From Syngnathus acus (taxonomy: Eukaryota > Chordata > Actinopteri > Syngnathiformes > Syngnathidae), in NCBI RefSeq assembly GCF_901709675.1, contig NC_051097.1, positions 1,557,039 through 1,621,038 on the forward strand: a DNA stretch of 64,000 bases, written 5' to 3'. Positions 1 to 40,200 of the stretch are shown piece after piece. The notes below the pieces were generated by a model. That model saw only the letters and a program-made list of their open reading frames with translations, made no database searches and was not told where the DNA came from. A program made the position numbers and the translations under genes. Positions within the stretch are counted from its first letter, which is position 1; the number at the start of each line of letters is the position of its first letter.

Positions 1-432
1 GCTTTGAGAAATGTGGTTCTTAAACTGTTCAACTGTTTCTCACGCAGTTGCGGACAAAGTGGTGAACCTTGCCCCATCCTTGCTTGTGAATGACTGGGCA
101 TGTTTGGGGAGGCTCCTTTTATACCCAATCATGGTACTCACCTGTTCCCAATTAGCCTGATCACATGTGGGATGTTCCAAATAGGTGTTTGATGAGCTTT
201 TCTCAGCATTTTGTGACACCTTTCCCAACTTCTACTGGACGTGTTGCAGTCATGAAATTCTAAGTTAATTATTATTTGGCAAAAAACAATTAAGTTTATC
301 AGTTTGAACATTAAATATGTTGTCTATGTAGCGTATTCAATTGAATAAGGGTTGAGAAGGATTTACAAATCGTTGTATTTTGCTTTTATTTACATTTTAC
401 ACAATTTCCCAACTTCAACCAAATCCGGTTTG
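1..432 (-). mobile_element. Tc1-like DNA transposon, truncated by window start
   Basis: The right edge carries a terminal inverted repeat (CAAACCGGATTTGGTTGAAG on the minus strand) followed by a TA at 433-434, as expected for Tc1/mariner. The sequence inward matches the start of the element at 44237-45441, including the peptide stretch with [11 protein letters not shown]. It runs off the window edge, so the other end is not visible. Confidence 0.8.
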
Positions 433-434
433 TA

Positions 435-3400
435 TTTGAGTTTGGCAGTAGTGCAAAATAATGTGCAAAGATGCATGCATTAAATAATTGCAGGCTGCAG
501 ATGTACTGTATGTCTTTGAAGTCTAAAAAAATATACGTGACAATGAGGAGTTTAGTAACTATCAGTGCCACATGCGATTGAGCTTACTCAAGTCTATATT
601 TTAGCAGAAAAATCCTCAACTCTTTAATTATGTATATATATACCGATGGCAAGAATGTAGTTTGCATTACAATATCTGCAAAATAATCAATATATTTTCA
701 GATAGTTTCGGCCGTCAATATGAATATACTGGAGCACTTGCATCTACTGTTATTTAGGACATTTTTAAAAGAAATGTTTCATAATTAAAACACTGCAACA
801 CATTACTACGTCATGTTCGGATGTTACTAATCAAGTTATGATGACCAAATTTAATGTTTTACATTTCGACACAAAATCTACTACGAAAGAAATCAAGAAA
901 AATAACTAAATTTCTGGCACATTTTGAGTTAGTCTCAAATATATTTTCCGGCCGATCGTTGGGTCTTAATTTAAAAATAGTGCCTAATTCAACTCATCCC
1001 ATGAGATGTACCATACGTGAGCACAAGATCAAAACCAATGCACCAAGAGTCCCTGTTTCAGACTACCCGAAAACCGTTCCATTGACTACAGTAAAAACAA
1101 ATTTATGATTGTGTGAGACCCAAAAAACGTTGCATCTTTATACCTTCATGTTAAATTCCATCGTCTTACCATTTTTCTGACGGGCAATATATGGGGACGC
1201 TTCCTGGTTGTCTTCTTCTTTGTAAATCCGGCTGCTGAGACGTGGTTGCTAATAGCTGCTGTCCCCTCTTGGTCAATATGCAAAACGTCTACAAACTATA
1301 GGACAGTGCTGCAGTACAATACAATATGGGAACAAGATGAGACTTCTACAAACATTATAAAACATATACCATTGTATTGTCTGTCTCGCATTCGAAACCT
1401 TAATTTTCAGTCGATCTCAAAAGTTTTTAAACGCATAAATGCGGGCTGAATTTTCAGATTTGGCTACATGCTGACCCAAATACCTGCCTTCATCCTGACC
1501 CAAACACCTGCCTTAATAGGTTTTATTTTGCTTCGTGTTTGTTCCCCACATCCTGTCCTCCACCACCCTTTTCCCGTCAATAAACCCTGGTCCAAGCTGC
1601 ATTTGGTCGCCCTGTTCCAATCCGTACGCTGATCTCCCTGTGGGTTATGTACTTCGTGTACGTTATAACAGATCATCAGCAAGCCAAACTCATGTACAAA
1701 ACACTTGAGCCAGGATTCAGAGCATCTTGCTCCCTTTATTTCCAGTGTAAAACACAACGAGTAAAACTGCAAAGGAAACAACAAAAACACTTAGTTTCTT
1801 CCATAGTATTGTTCTTATAAACAGTAATAAAGTTATCCAACAAAACGATTATAATATACAGCCACTGCTTCCGTGAGCATGAGAAGAAAAATTCGCCTGG
1901 ATGGGGCGAGTAAGCCTCACGTCTCTCAAACTCATGAGTTGTCAAGTCGCTTTAACGAAAATATGCGCAACTTCCGGTGCATTACAAAATAAAGTTTAGC
2001 TTCCGAACGACAAATAACCACTTGTGTATGTTTCCTTACACAAAAAATACTTCCCAGCATAACGCACACACTCAACAAATAAATTTTAAGTACACCTACC
2101 TTTCTAACACCATGAAACAATTCTGAGGGCAGAACAACCTTCATATCTTGTAATTTGTATAAAATGATTGATGATAAAAGAGACTGGTCTTTAATTAAAA
2201 TTCAATCAGGCACAAATAGGGTCACAACCAACAACATTACATCATTGATGTTATTTATTTCCAAATGTTATTTTACCCCAACGAAACCTTCAATGGTTGT
2301 GAAAAAGTAAATCATATTACAGGGGTATACACAGCCAAGTGCAGAGGAAAGCGAATATCAGAAGAGAGAATTAAAGACAATTCATCCAAAAAACAAGTTT
2401 TCCCTCAGATTGTAAATATTGAAATCCTTATTTGTCTTTCCATCTCTCAATTGACAGAGCGAGAGAGAGCGAGAGCGAGCAGCCTGCTGATCTGAAAATA
2501 CAACAGAGATAATTCTCTAATGGAATGTATTCATATTCCAAATTTATAATGGCTACAGAAGCCCACTGTACAATAATTAATAGTTGAAGTACATAAATGC
2601 ATCTGTAGTGTTTTTCTCTCATTTGTTTTTCTAACAAATCCTTAGCAGTATCTGATTAAAGTCTATTGCTGATCATATTTCCCCCATTAGAAGCAAGCCA
2701 AACACTTACAGACAGACATGGCCTGCATGCATGGGATGTACTGTATTACACACGCATACTGACATACACTAACACAGCAATACTGTCAGCAAACACAAAT
2801 GTGTCCAGTGGAGGGAGGGTCCATTGTTTACACTGACAGTCTTGGCACATTGAAGGCTTTGTGGTGTCCCAGCCATGGGACGGGCGTTACTGCAGCTCCA
2901 TACACAATTTGACAAGAGCAGAATTTTCACAAACAGTTCAAAAACAAAATGGATTTTCTTGTTACATAATCAATGAGTAGCATCCCCCAACATATCGCGT
3001 CACTCAGACTCAAACTGTCAAGAGATGAAAGTGCAATGTAAATTCAAGTTGAGTTTGTTGTGAAATTACTGTAGTCATAAGAAAAAAATTCAAATGTGTG
3101 CACAAATACTATGCGCAAGCCATCGAAAATAGGAGTGGTTTTATGTAAATTGCACTGAAATGGGGCACAAATTCATTGGCGTCTTATTGTTCTGATGAGC
3201 CTCGACACCTCTCATTTTCCCTAGCTCAGTGCAAGGCAACCTCAACCAAAAATAGTGGACACCTCGCTGAATGCAAGTGAGTTCTATTAGTGTTTATCAT
3301 GTATATTATATTAAAGTGACTAAGGTTGAAATGATAGAGGAGCAGTTTGTCTCGTCTTTACTCTAGATGGCCTTGTCAAGCTACACTTTACATTACATTG

Positions 3401-4356
3401 GCTAGAAATGCATTGTCAATGTTGAGATCACAAGTCGTTTTGTATGTGAACACACATTTGAACATTATCTAAACAAAATTGTGACCTGTGAACCGTTTAG
3501 TAATTTGCTGGTTTCATTTAAAAAGAATGAAAACATAACGTTAAAAGAGCATTTAGATATAGTACAGAGATACATATGGCCCGCCATATGATCCTTTGAA
3601 AAAAAGACATTTGAATAAAAGGAAAAAAACATGTTTGCCATTTATACTGTAATGTCCATTGCCTTTAAGAGGTTCTAACAATTCTCTTAGATGTGTGCAA
3701 AATTGGAGCACGGATCACGTAACAATATAGAACCGAACAGAAGCTTTGAGGCCAGTTGTATGGACATTACTACCTACAACATACTACCTAATCTTGCCTG
3801 ATTTGATATCTGCTTTTAGTTCCTTATATAGGATTCATTTGATCCGTTTTTTTAAATAGGCTCAGTGTTAAAATTATGTATCGCAAATTATTGTACATAT
3901 AAATCTTAGGTGTGTATAAACTCCTAGAAGTCTGAAAAAGCATAAGTCATCATTTTGTCAGTGTTCTACTAAGTGAAAAGTTCAAGTAATTTGTTGATTT
4001 CGATGTCATTTAAAACAAATTAGTGAAGAAATTATAACTGATTTACCCTAAATTAGCTTAAATAAAATGTGTTTAACTATTGTACAGCCTTGAAAGCTTA
4101 TTATATTTGATTTGAGTTAGATTTGCGTAGTGTTAAATAAATAGTCTATTCAAAAGAAAAATTTAATTATTGCTATAAATGTTTCACAATCAAGGATACT
4201 GTAACTCCTTGACATTCAACAAGGCTCATCAGGCTCTTGTACTTAATAACCTTTCTTTACGTAATTATATAAAGACAAGATTTACACTGCTTGTCCTTAT
4301 TGGGGACGTGCTAACCAAGACATCACTATGCTGTTGTATATCATACGTAGCTGTTT
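435..4356. other. eeig1 3' flank, no recognisable gene
   Basis: AT-rich sequence downstream of the eeig1 stop on the minus strand. The part nearest 4.5 kb is probably eeig1 3' untranslated region; its end cannot be fixed by eye. The short open frames have no recognisable domain. A GA-rich microsatellite lies near 2457-2481 and an LTR scrap at 1533-1640. Confidence 0.5.
1533..1640 (+). mobile_element. LTR fragment (same family as 5790-6230)
   Basis: The CACCACCCTTTTCCC...CAATAAACC...GGTCCAAGCTGCATT...CGCCCTGTTCCA stretch matches the 3' third of the LTR-like block at 5874-6227, including its AATAAA signal. Only this piece is present. Confidence 0.6.
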
Positions 4357-4440
4357 TTTTTTTTTTTAATTCAGGTTTGGGACATGGAATCGAACCAACC
4401 TGCACTGTCGCCAAGAATGGCAGCGGCATGTACCACTACA
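4357..4440 (-). repeat. Possible tRNA-derived SINE remnant beside the eeig1 stop
   Basis: Read on the minus strand, this has a GTAGTGGTACAT A-box-like segment, then GGTTCGATTCC (a good RNA polymerase III B box), and ends in an A-rich run. The order A box, B box, poly(A) suggests a short tRNA-derived SINE. It would lie in the eeig1 3' untranslated region. No target-site duplication was confirmed. Confidence 0.35.
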
Positions 4441-4538
4441 GATTTGCACATACAGTACTTGTACACACAGTCACATACAATCTGATGCTTGAGAATCCTG
4501 ATGTAGCTCATCCTGCTGCAGACGTGATGTTGCATCAT

Positions 4539-32476
<27,938 letters not shown>

Positions 32477-32803
32477 CAGGACTGTCTCAGAAAATTAGAA
32501 TATTGTGATGAAGTTCTTTATTTTCTGTAATGCAATTAAAAAAACTAAAATGTCATACATTCTGGATTCATTACAAATCAACTGAAATATTGCAAGCCTT
32601 TTATTATTTTAATATTGCTGATTATGGCATACAGCTTAAGAAAACTCAAATATCCTATCTCAAAATATTAGAATATCATGAAAAAGTAAACTAGTAGGGT
32701 ATTCAACTAATCACTTGAATCGTCTAATTAACTCAAAACACCTGCAAGGGTTTCCTGAGCCTTGAAAAACACTCAGCTTGGTTCAGTAAACAAAATCACA
32801 AAT

Positions 32804-33780
32804 ATGGAGAAGACTGCTGATCTGACTGCTGTCCAGAGGACCATCATTGACACCCTCCATCAGGGGGGTAAGACACAAAAAGAAATTTCTCAAACAGCAA
32901 GCTGTTCACAGAGTGCAGTTTCAAAGCACATGCACAAAAGGTCTGTTGGAAGGGGGAAATGTGGCAGGAAACGCTGCACAACCAAGAGAGATGACCGCAG
33001 CCTTAACACACTTGTGAAGAAGAGTCGCTTCCAGAATTTGGGGGAGCTTCAAAGACAGTGGACTGAAGCTGGAGTCCAGGTATCAAAAGCCACTGTTCAC
33101 AGACCGCGAAATGGCCTACAATAGCCGTATTCCCATGGTCAAGCCACTTCTGAACTCAAGACAACAGAAGAAGCGTCTGACTTGGGCTATGGAAAAGAAG
33201 CACTGGATAGTTGCAGAGTGGTCCAAAGTCCTCTTTTCAGACGAAGGCAAGTTTTGTATTTCATTTGGAAGTCAAGGCGCCAGAGTCTGGAGAAAGGCTG
33301 GAGAGGAGCAAAATCCAAGTTGCTTGAAATCCAGTGTGAAGTTCCCACAGTCAGCGATGGTTTGGGGAGCCATGTCAGCTGCTGGTGTTGGTCCACTGTG
33401 TTTCATCAAGTCCAGAGGAAATGCAGATTTTAGAGCACTTACATGCTTCCGTCTGCTAAAAGCTCTATGGAGATGATGATTTCATTTTCCAGCATGATCT
33501 GGCACCTGCCCACAGTGCCAAAACCACCAGTAAATGGTGTACTGACCATGGCATTACTGTCCTCGATTGGCCTGCCAATTCCCCTGACCTAAATCCCATA
33601 AATAATTTGTGGGGTATTGTGAAGAAGAAGCTGAAAGACACCAGACCCAACAATGCAAATGAGCTATTGAAGCATCCTGGGCATCCATAAAACCTCAGCA
33701 ATGCCACAGGCTGATTGCCTCCATGCCACGCCGCTTTGATGCAGTAATCCGTGCAAAAAGATTCCCAACCAAGTACTGAG
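32804..33780 (+). pseudogene. Tc1 transposase pseudogene
   Basis: Starts MEKTADLTAVQRTIIDTLHQ. The paired HTH region includes QKEISQTASCSQSAVSKHM and a GRKRCTTKRDDR linker. A stop after about 106 residues (TVHRPRNGLQ, near 33120) is followed by the catalytic half in another frame (LFSDEGKF with the first Asp, then HDLAPAHSAK with the second). In the third box the text reads DLNPINNLW, so the expected Glu is lost. Several stops follow. It is inactive. Confidence 0.88.
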
Positions 33781-33825
33781 TGCATTAATGGACATTTCCA
33801 AATGTTTGATTTTTTTTTTTTTTTT

Positions 33826-36800
33826 TCCATGGGCTCACCACCTGTGGGAGGGGCCAAAGGGGTCGGGTGCATTGTGAGCTGGGCAGCGGCCAAAGGCAGG
33901 GACCTTGGCGGTCCGATCCCCGGCTGCAGAAGCTGGCTCTTGGGACATGGTATGTCAACTCTCTGGCTGGAAAGGAGCCCGAACTGGTGTGCGAGGCAGA
34001 AATGTTCCGACTAGATATAGTCGGACTTGCCTCCACACACAGTTTGGGTTCCGGTACTAGCCCTCTCGAGAGGGGCTGGACTCTCTTCCACTCTGGAGTT
34101 GCCCACGGTGAGAGGCGTCGAGCAGGTGTGGGTATACTTATTGACCCCCAGCTGGGCACTTGTACATTGGGGTTCACCCCGGTGAACAAGAGGGTAGCCT
34201 CCCTCCGCCTTCAGGTGGGGGGACGGGTCCTGACTGTTGTTTGTGTCTATGCACCAAACAGCAGCTCAGAGTACCCACCCTTCTTGGGGTCCCTGGAGGA
34301 AGTGCTGGAGAGCGCTCCTTCTGGGGACTCCATTGTTCTACTGGGTGACTTCAATGCTCACGTGGGCATTGACAGTGAGACCTGGAAGGGCGTGATTGGG
34401 AGGAACGGCCCACCCGATATGAACCCGAGCGGTGTTCTATTATTGGACGTCTGTGCTCGACACGGATTTTCTATAATGAACACCATGTTCAAGCATAAGG
34501 GTGTCCATGTGTGCACTTGGCACCAGGACACCCTAGGCCGCAGTTCGATGATTGACTTGGTAGTCGTGTCATCGGATTTGCGGCCGCGTGTTTTGGACAC
34601 TCGGGAGGAGCTCTCAACTGATCACCACCTGGTGGTGGGTTGGCTCCGATGGTGGGGGAAGACGCCGGTCCGACCTGGCAGGCCCAAACGCTCTGTGAGG
34701 GTCTGCTGGGAACGTCTGGCAGAATCCCCTGTCAGGGAGAGCTTCAACTCCCACCTCCGGCAGAGCTTTTCCCACGTCCCGGGGGAGGCGGGGGACATTG
34801 AGTCTGAGTGGACCATGTTCCGCGCCTCCATTGTTGAGGCGGCCGACCGGAGCTGTGGCCGTAAGGTCATTGGTGCCTGTCGTGGCGGCAATCCCCAAAC
34901 CCGCTGGTGGACACTGGCGGTAAGGGATGCCGTCAAGCTGAAGAAGGAGTCCTATCGGGCCGTTTTGGCCTGCGGGACTCCAGACGCAGCTGACAGGTAC
35001 CGGACAGCCAAGCGGAACGCGGCTTCGGCGGTTGCTTAGGCAAAAACCCGAGTGTGGGAGGAGTTTGATGAGGCCATGGAGAATGACTTCCAGACGGCTT
35101 CGAGGAAATTTTTGTCCACCATCCGGCGTCTCAGGAGAGGGAAGCAGTGCAACGTCAACACTGTTTACAGTGGGGATGGCGTGCTGCTGACCTCGACTCG
35201 GGACGTTGTGAGTCGGTGGGGAGAATACTTCGAAGACCTCCTCAATTCCACCTACACGCCTTCCATTGTAGAAGCAGGGCCTGAAGACTCTGAGGCGGAC
35301 TCTCTAATCTCTGGGGTCAAAGTCACTGAGGTAGTTAAAAAACTCCTCGGTGGCAAGGCCCCGGGGGTGGATGAGATCCGCCCAGAGTTCTTAAAGGCTC
35401 TGGATGTTGTGGGGCTGTCATGGCTGACTCGCCTCTACAACATTGCGTGGACATCGGGGATAGTGCCTCTGGATTGGCAGACTGGGGTGGTGGTTCCCCT
35501 CTTTAAGAAGGGGGACCGGAGGGTGTGTTCCAATTACAGGGGAATCACACTCCTCAGCCTCCCTGGTAAGGTCTATTCAGGGGTGCTGGAGAGGAGGGTC
35601 CGTCGGGAGGTCGAACCTCTGATTCAGGAGGAGCAGTGTGGCTTGCGTCCTGGCCGTGGAACAGTGGACCAGCTCTACACCCTCGGCAGGATCCTCGAGG
35701 GTGCACGGGAGTTCGCCCAACCAGTCCACATGTGTTTTGTGGACTTGGAGAAGGCGTTCGACCGTGTCCCTCGGGAGGTTCTGGAGGGTGCTTCGGGAGT
35801 ATGGGGGGCCGAACCAACTGATAAGGGCGGTTCGGTCCCTGTATCAACGATGCCAGAGTTTGGTCCGCATTTCCGGCAGTAAGTCGGATTCGTTCCCAGT
35901 GAGGGTTGGACTCCGCCAAGGCTGCCCTTTGTCACCGATTCTGTTCATAATTTTTATGGACAGAATTTCTAAGCGCAGCCGAGGCATTGAGGGGGTCCGG
36001 TTTGGGGACCTCAGCATCGCGTCTCTGCTCTTTGCAGACGACATGGTGCTGTTAGCTTCTTCAGGCCGTAATCTCCAACTCTCACTGGAGCGGTTCGCAG
36101 CCGAGTGTGAAGCGGTCGGGATGAGGGTCAGCAGCTCCAAATCCGAGTCCATGGTCCTCGGTCGGAAAAGGGTGGAATGCCCTCTCCGGATCGGGGATGA
36201 GATCCTGCCCCAAGTGGAGGAGTTCAAGTATCTTGGAGTCTTGTTCACGAGTGAGGGGAGGATGGAGCGCGAGATCGACAAGCGGATCGGTGCAGCGTCG
36301 GCAATAATGCGGACTCTGTACCGGTCTGTCGCGGTAAAGAGAGAGCTGAGCCAAAAGGCAAAGCTCTCAATTTATCGGTCGATTTACACTCCTACCCTCA
36401 CCTATGGTCACGAGCTATGGGTCGTGACCGAAAGAACGAGATCCCAGATACAAGCGGCCGAAATGAGTTTTCTCCGCAGGATGTCCGGGCTCTCCCTTAG
36501 AGATAGGGTGAGAACTCGGTCATCCGGGAGAGACTCGGAGTAGAGTCGCTACTCCTCCACGTTGAGAGGAGCCAGATGAGGTGGCTCGGGCATCTCATCA
36601 GGATGCCTCCTGGACGCCTCCCTGGGGAGGTGTTCCGGACATGTCCCACCGGTAGGAGACCACCCAGGACGCGCTGGAGATACTATGTCTCTCAGCTGGC
36701 CTGGGAACGCCTTGGGATCCCCTGGGATGAGCTGGATGAAGTGGCTGGGGAGAGGGAAGTCTGGGAGTCCCTCCTAAAGCTGCTGCCCCCGCGACCTGAC

Positions 36801-36834
36801 CCCGGATAAGCGGAAGAAGATGGATGGATGGATG
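33826..36834 (+). mobile_element. Rex3 LINE (RTE clade), nearly full length
   Basis: One long endonuclease and reverse transcriptase region followed by (GATG)n at 36819-36834, the Rex3 tail. The segments TGGCAGACTGGGGTGGTGGT (35478) and GGCTGCCCTTTGTCACCG (35920) are Rex3 landmarks. It is inserted after a poly-T run in the Tc1 element, with ATTTTG-like sequence on both sides. Confidence 0.9.
33867..36809 (+). pseudogene. Rex3 endonuclease/reverse transcriptase, lightly broken
   Basis: Endonuclease landmarks: [41 protein letters not shown] and [10 protein letters not shown] landmarks: GKAPGVDEIRPEFLKAL, NYRGITLLSLPGKVYS, DLEKAFDRVPREVL, GLRQGCPLSPILFI and FADDMVLLAS (the FADD catalytic box, about 36031). 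The C-terminus has MRWLGHLIRMPPGRLPGEVF. Breaks are one in-frame TAG at 35037, a frameshift near 35785 and one near 36530. About 980 residues if joined; few lesions mean a fairly recent copy. Confidence 0.88.
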
Positions 36835-37048
36835 ATTTTGTTTTGCTGTTATAAATCTTTTTTTTACTTTGTCTGAGGAAATATTCTAATGTTTTGAGAT
36901 AGTATATTTGAGTTTTCTTAAGCTGTATGCCATAATCAGCAATATTAAAATAATAAAAGGCTTGCAATATTTCAGTTGATTTGTAATGAATCCAGAATGT
37001 ATGACATTTTTGTTTTTTTAATTGCATTACAGAAAATAAAGAACTTAA

Positions 37049-39975
37049 TAATAATAATAATTCATTAAATTTGTATAGCGCTTTTCAAAAACCCAAAGAC
37101 GCTAACAGGGAACAAGGCAAAGACATATATGAGGGGAGGGGGACGGGGAAGAGACAATGGGATAAAATTAAGAAGAGGAAACCAGTTATGGGTGGGGGAG
37201 GTCATAGGCTTGAGAGAAGAGGTAAGTTTTTAGACGGGACTTAAATATGGGGAGTGTGGGTGAGTCACAGACAGACTGAGGGAGAGAGTTCCAGAGTCGG
37301 GGTGATGTGCAGGAGAAGGCTATGTCACCGAAGGATTTGAGTTTAGATTTTGGGACTGTCAGACGTGAAGTGTTGGAGGATCGGAGGGGACGGTTGGGGC
37401 AGTAGGGGACAAGGAGGTCGGATAGGTAAGTGGGAGCCAGGTGGTGAAGGGCTTTGAAGGTGAGGAGGAGTATCTTGAAGATGATACGCTCCTTAATGGG
37501 GAGCCAGTGAAGAGAGTGGAGAACAGGAGTGATGTGTTCACGGGACCGGGTGTGGGTAAGGAGGCGGGCAGCAGAGTTTTGGACTAGTTGAAGTCTATGG
37601 AGTAAGTGAGCAGTGATTCCAGTGAGAAGGGAGTTGCAGTAGTCAAGCCGGGATGAGATGAAGGCGTGGATGAGGGATTCAGCGGCAGGGAGAGAGAGGC
37701 AGTGCCGGATTTTGGCGATGCGTCGGAGGTGGAAGTAGGAGGTCTTAACAACATGAGGGTGGAAGGACATTGTGGGGTCAAAAATAACACCAAGGTTGCG
37801 TGCCAGAGGGGAGGGAGTGATGTTTGAGGAGTTGATGGTGAGTGTGATGGATCCAGTTTTATTGAGGGAGGATTTAGTGCCTATAAGGAGGAGCTCTGTT
37901 TTGTCACTGTTGAGTTTGAGAAAGTTGTGGGTCAGCCATGTTTTTATTGTAGAGATGCAGGTTTCAAAGTGGGTGAGGGAAGGGTTACGGGTTGGTGTGG
38001 TACGTATATAGATCTGGGTGTCATCAGCGTAGCAGTGGAAGTCCAGATTGAGTTTGCAGATGACATTACCAAGGGGAAAGAGGTAACAGATGAATAGGAG
38101 GGGGCCAAGAACTGAGCCTTGGGGGACCCCTTGTGTAACTGGGGAGAGGATGGATGTGTGACCGGAGAGAGAGATGAACTGGTTTCTGTTGGCGAGATAG
38201 GAGGTGAGCCAGTCGAGTGCAGTGCCCTCAACACCTAGTTGGCGCAGCCTTTGGAGGAGGATGGAATGCTTCACAGTGTCAAAGGCTGCGCTAAGGTCAA
38301 GTAGTAGTAAGATGTTGAGGGCACCAGAGTCTGCAGAAATGAGCAGATCGTTGGTGACTTAAACAAGAGCTGTTTCGGTGCTGTGAAGTGGGCGGAATCC
38401 GGACTGGAAGGGTTCATAGAGGTTGTTGGACTGGAGATGGGTGTGGAGTTGGGCGGAGACAATGCGTTCAAGGGTTTTGGAAAGGAATGAAAGGTTGGAG
38501 ATGGGACGGTAGTTGGAGAGGTTGAGTGGGTCCAAGGTGGGCTTTTTGAGGACGGGGGTGATGGCTGCAAGCTTATAGACAGTGGGAAAGTGGCCAAGGT
38601 ATAGAGACTGATTAAAAAGGGTGGTGAGGTGAGGGAGGAGGACAGGGAGGCAGGCCTTAGTTAAGGTCATTGGAATGGGGTCGAGAGAGCAGGTGGTTGT
38701 CTTGGATGCGGTGATGATGTCTAGGATGGTGGAGGAGTCGACAAGGGAGAAGGCAGTGAGAGAGGGGAAGGGCGGGAGGTCAGGAAGGGGGGGCAGGAGA
38801 GCAGGGGAGGTGGGGGAGGAGGAGTTATTGATGGTGTCGGTCAGAGAACTGTTGATTTGGGCGATTTTGTTGTTAAAGTTGACAAGGAAGGAGTTACAGA
38901 GGGCGGGTGAGGAGGGTGGCTTGGTGGTCGGTGGCTGGAGCAATTTGTTGACGGTGGAGAACAGTATGCAGGGGTTCCGGTTGGTGTTATTAATGAGAGA
39001 TGAGAAGTAAGCAGATTTGGCAGCGAGAAGAGCATCACGATAGGAGAAGATGTGTTGTTTGAAGGTTTCAGCATGGACGGTGAGGCGGGTTCTTTTGTAG
39101 AGGCGTTCGAGTTGACGGCCAGTTTGTTTCATGGAGCGGAGTTCCGGGGTGTACCAAGGGGCAGAGTTAGTGAATGTAACAGAGGAAGTTTTCCAGCGGG
39201 CTAGGGAATCAAGGGAGTCAGAAAGGATGTTGTTGAGCATGGAGGCAAGGTCATCAGGGGAGGAAGAAGTGGGGTCGGAGGGAAGGGCAGAGGATAAGAG
39301 CTGGCAAAGCATGATTGGGTTTACAGTCTTGATGTTGCGGTAGGAGATGGTGCGTTTTGTGGAATTATGAGGCGAGGGTAGAGGGGCGGAGAAGAGGATG
39401 CAGAGATGATCTGACAGTGGAAAGGTGAGAGGACGGGGGTTGGATGTGAGTGGAAAGGAGGAGCATACTATATCCAGGGTGTGGCCTTTGGTGTGGGTGG
39501 GGAAGTTGATGTGCTGGGTGAGATGAAAGCAGTCCAGAAGGGAGATGAAGTCAGACGTCAGTGGAGCAGTTGGCTGGTCGATGTGGATGTTGAAGTCACC
39601 GATGAGCAGGAGGCGATAGGAGACTGAGGATACGATGGTGAGGAGTTCAGAGAGGTCAGAAAGAAAAGACGGATGTGACTTTGGGGGGCGGTAGATAAGA
39701 ACAGCAGTAGTAGAGTTGGGGAGGGAAAAAGCTAGATATTCAAAGGATGAAATAGATGGGAGGTTGAGGTCCAATTCAGTGATGGGTAGGGACTGCTTAT
39801 GGAGGACAGCAATACCACCTCCTCGCCCAGTGAGGCGGGGTTTGGCGATGTAGCTGTAGTTGGACGGAGTGGCTTGGTTGAGAGTAAAAAAGTCCAGGGG
39901 CTGTTGCCATGTTTCACAGAGAAGGAGCAGATCCAAGTTATTGTCCAATAGTAGTTCAAAAATAACTAGTGATTT
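37049..39975 (-). mobile_element. L2-like LINE (Maui type), 5'-truncated, in the Tc1 repeat
   Basis: On the minus strand: APE endonuclease, RT, then a 3' end AGCGCTATACAAATTTAATG followed by (ATT)n at about 37050-37062. It cuts the Tc1 right inverted repeat between AAGAACTT and ATCGCAATATTC. The 5' end is truncated just before the endonuclease. Confidence 0.87.
37186..39975 (-). pseudogene. L2-like endonuclease/reverse transcriptase
   Basis: From 39975 down to 38359 one open frame runs with LLLCETWQQ, GRGGGIAVLHK, AVLIYRPPKSH, LLLIGDFNIHID, NYRPISNLSFLSKTLERIVS and FQSGFRPLHSTETAL. A stop near 38358 interrupts. It resumes at 38274 with LDWLTSYLANRNQFI, VPQGSVLGPLLF and CYADDTQIYI (the YADD catalytic box), ending LFSQAYDLPHP at 37186. 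Apart from the missing start it is broken once. Confidence 0.85.
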
Positions 39976-40200
39976 ATCGCAATATTCTAATTTTCTGAGA
40001 CAGTCCTGTAGAAGGCATTTCAAAAGCCATTTGAGGACTCATTTTCAGAGATTTACTGTAAGTCATAATCTAACCCATGTAACAGCATATTATAAGACAT
40101 GTTCAGTCACTTTTTCATCTAATTAACTTTAAAATTGAAAAGCAAAACAATGCGAGACCTGCTTAGCTACTTATCACAGTGTATACATTCACAGTGTATA

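Larger units (their letters stand above)
32477..40008 (+). mobile_element. Tc1-like transposon split by two LINEs
   Basis: CAGGACTGTCTCAGAAAATT at the left and AATTTTCTGAGACAGTCCTG at the right, with TA at 32475-32476 and 40009-40010. The inverted repeats extend about 210 bp, but the right one is cut at about 37048 by an L2-like LINE (its outer 33 bp resume at about 39976). A Rex3 LINE separates the transposase end from the right repeat. Without the two LINEs the element would be about 1.6 kb, normal for Tc1. Confidence 0.93.

Noticed and set aside
34614-36354. Several open frames antisense to the Rex3 LINE
   Set aside because: GC-rich shadow frames of the Rex3 coding sequence, without recognisable domains.
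37772-39343. Plus-strand open frames over the L2-like LINE
   Set aside because: Antisense shadows; the minus strand has the endonuclease and reverse transcriptase motifs.
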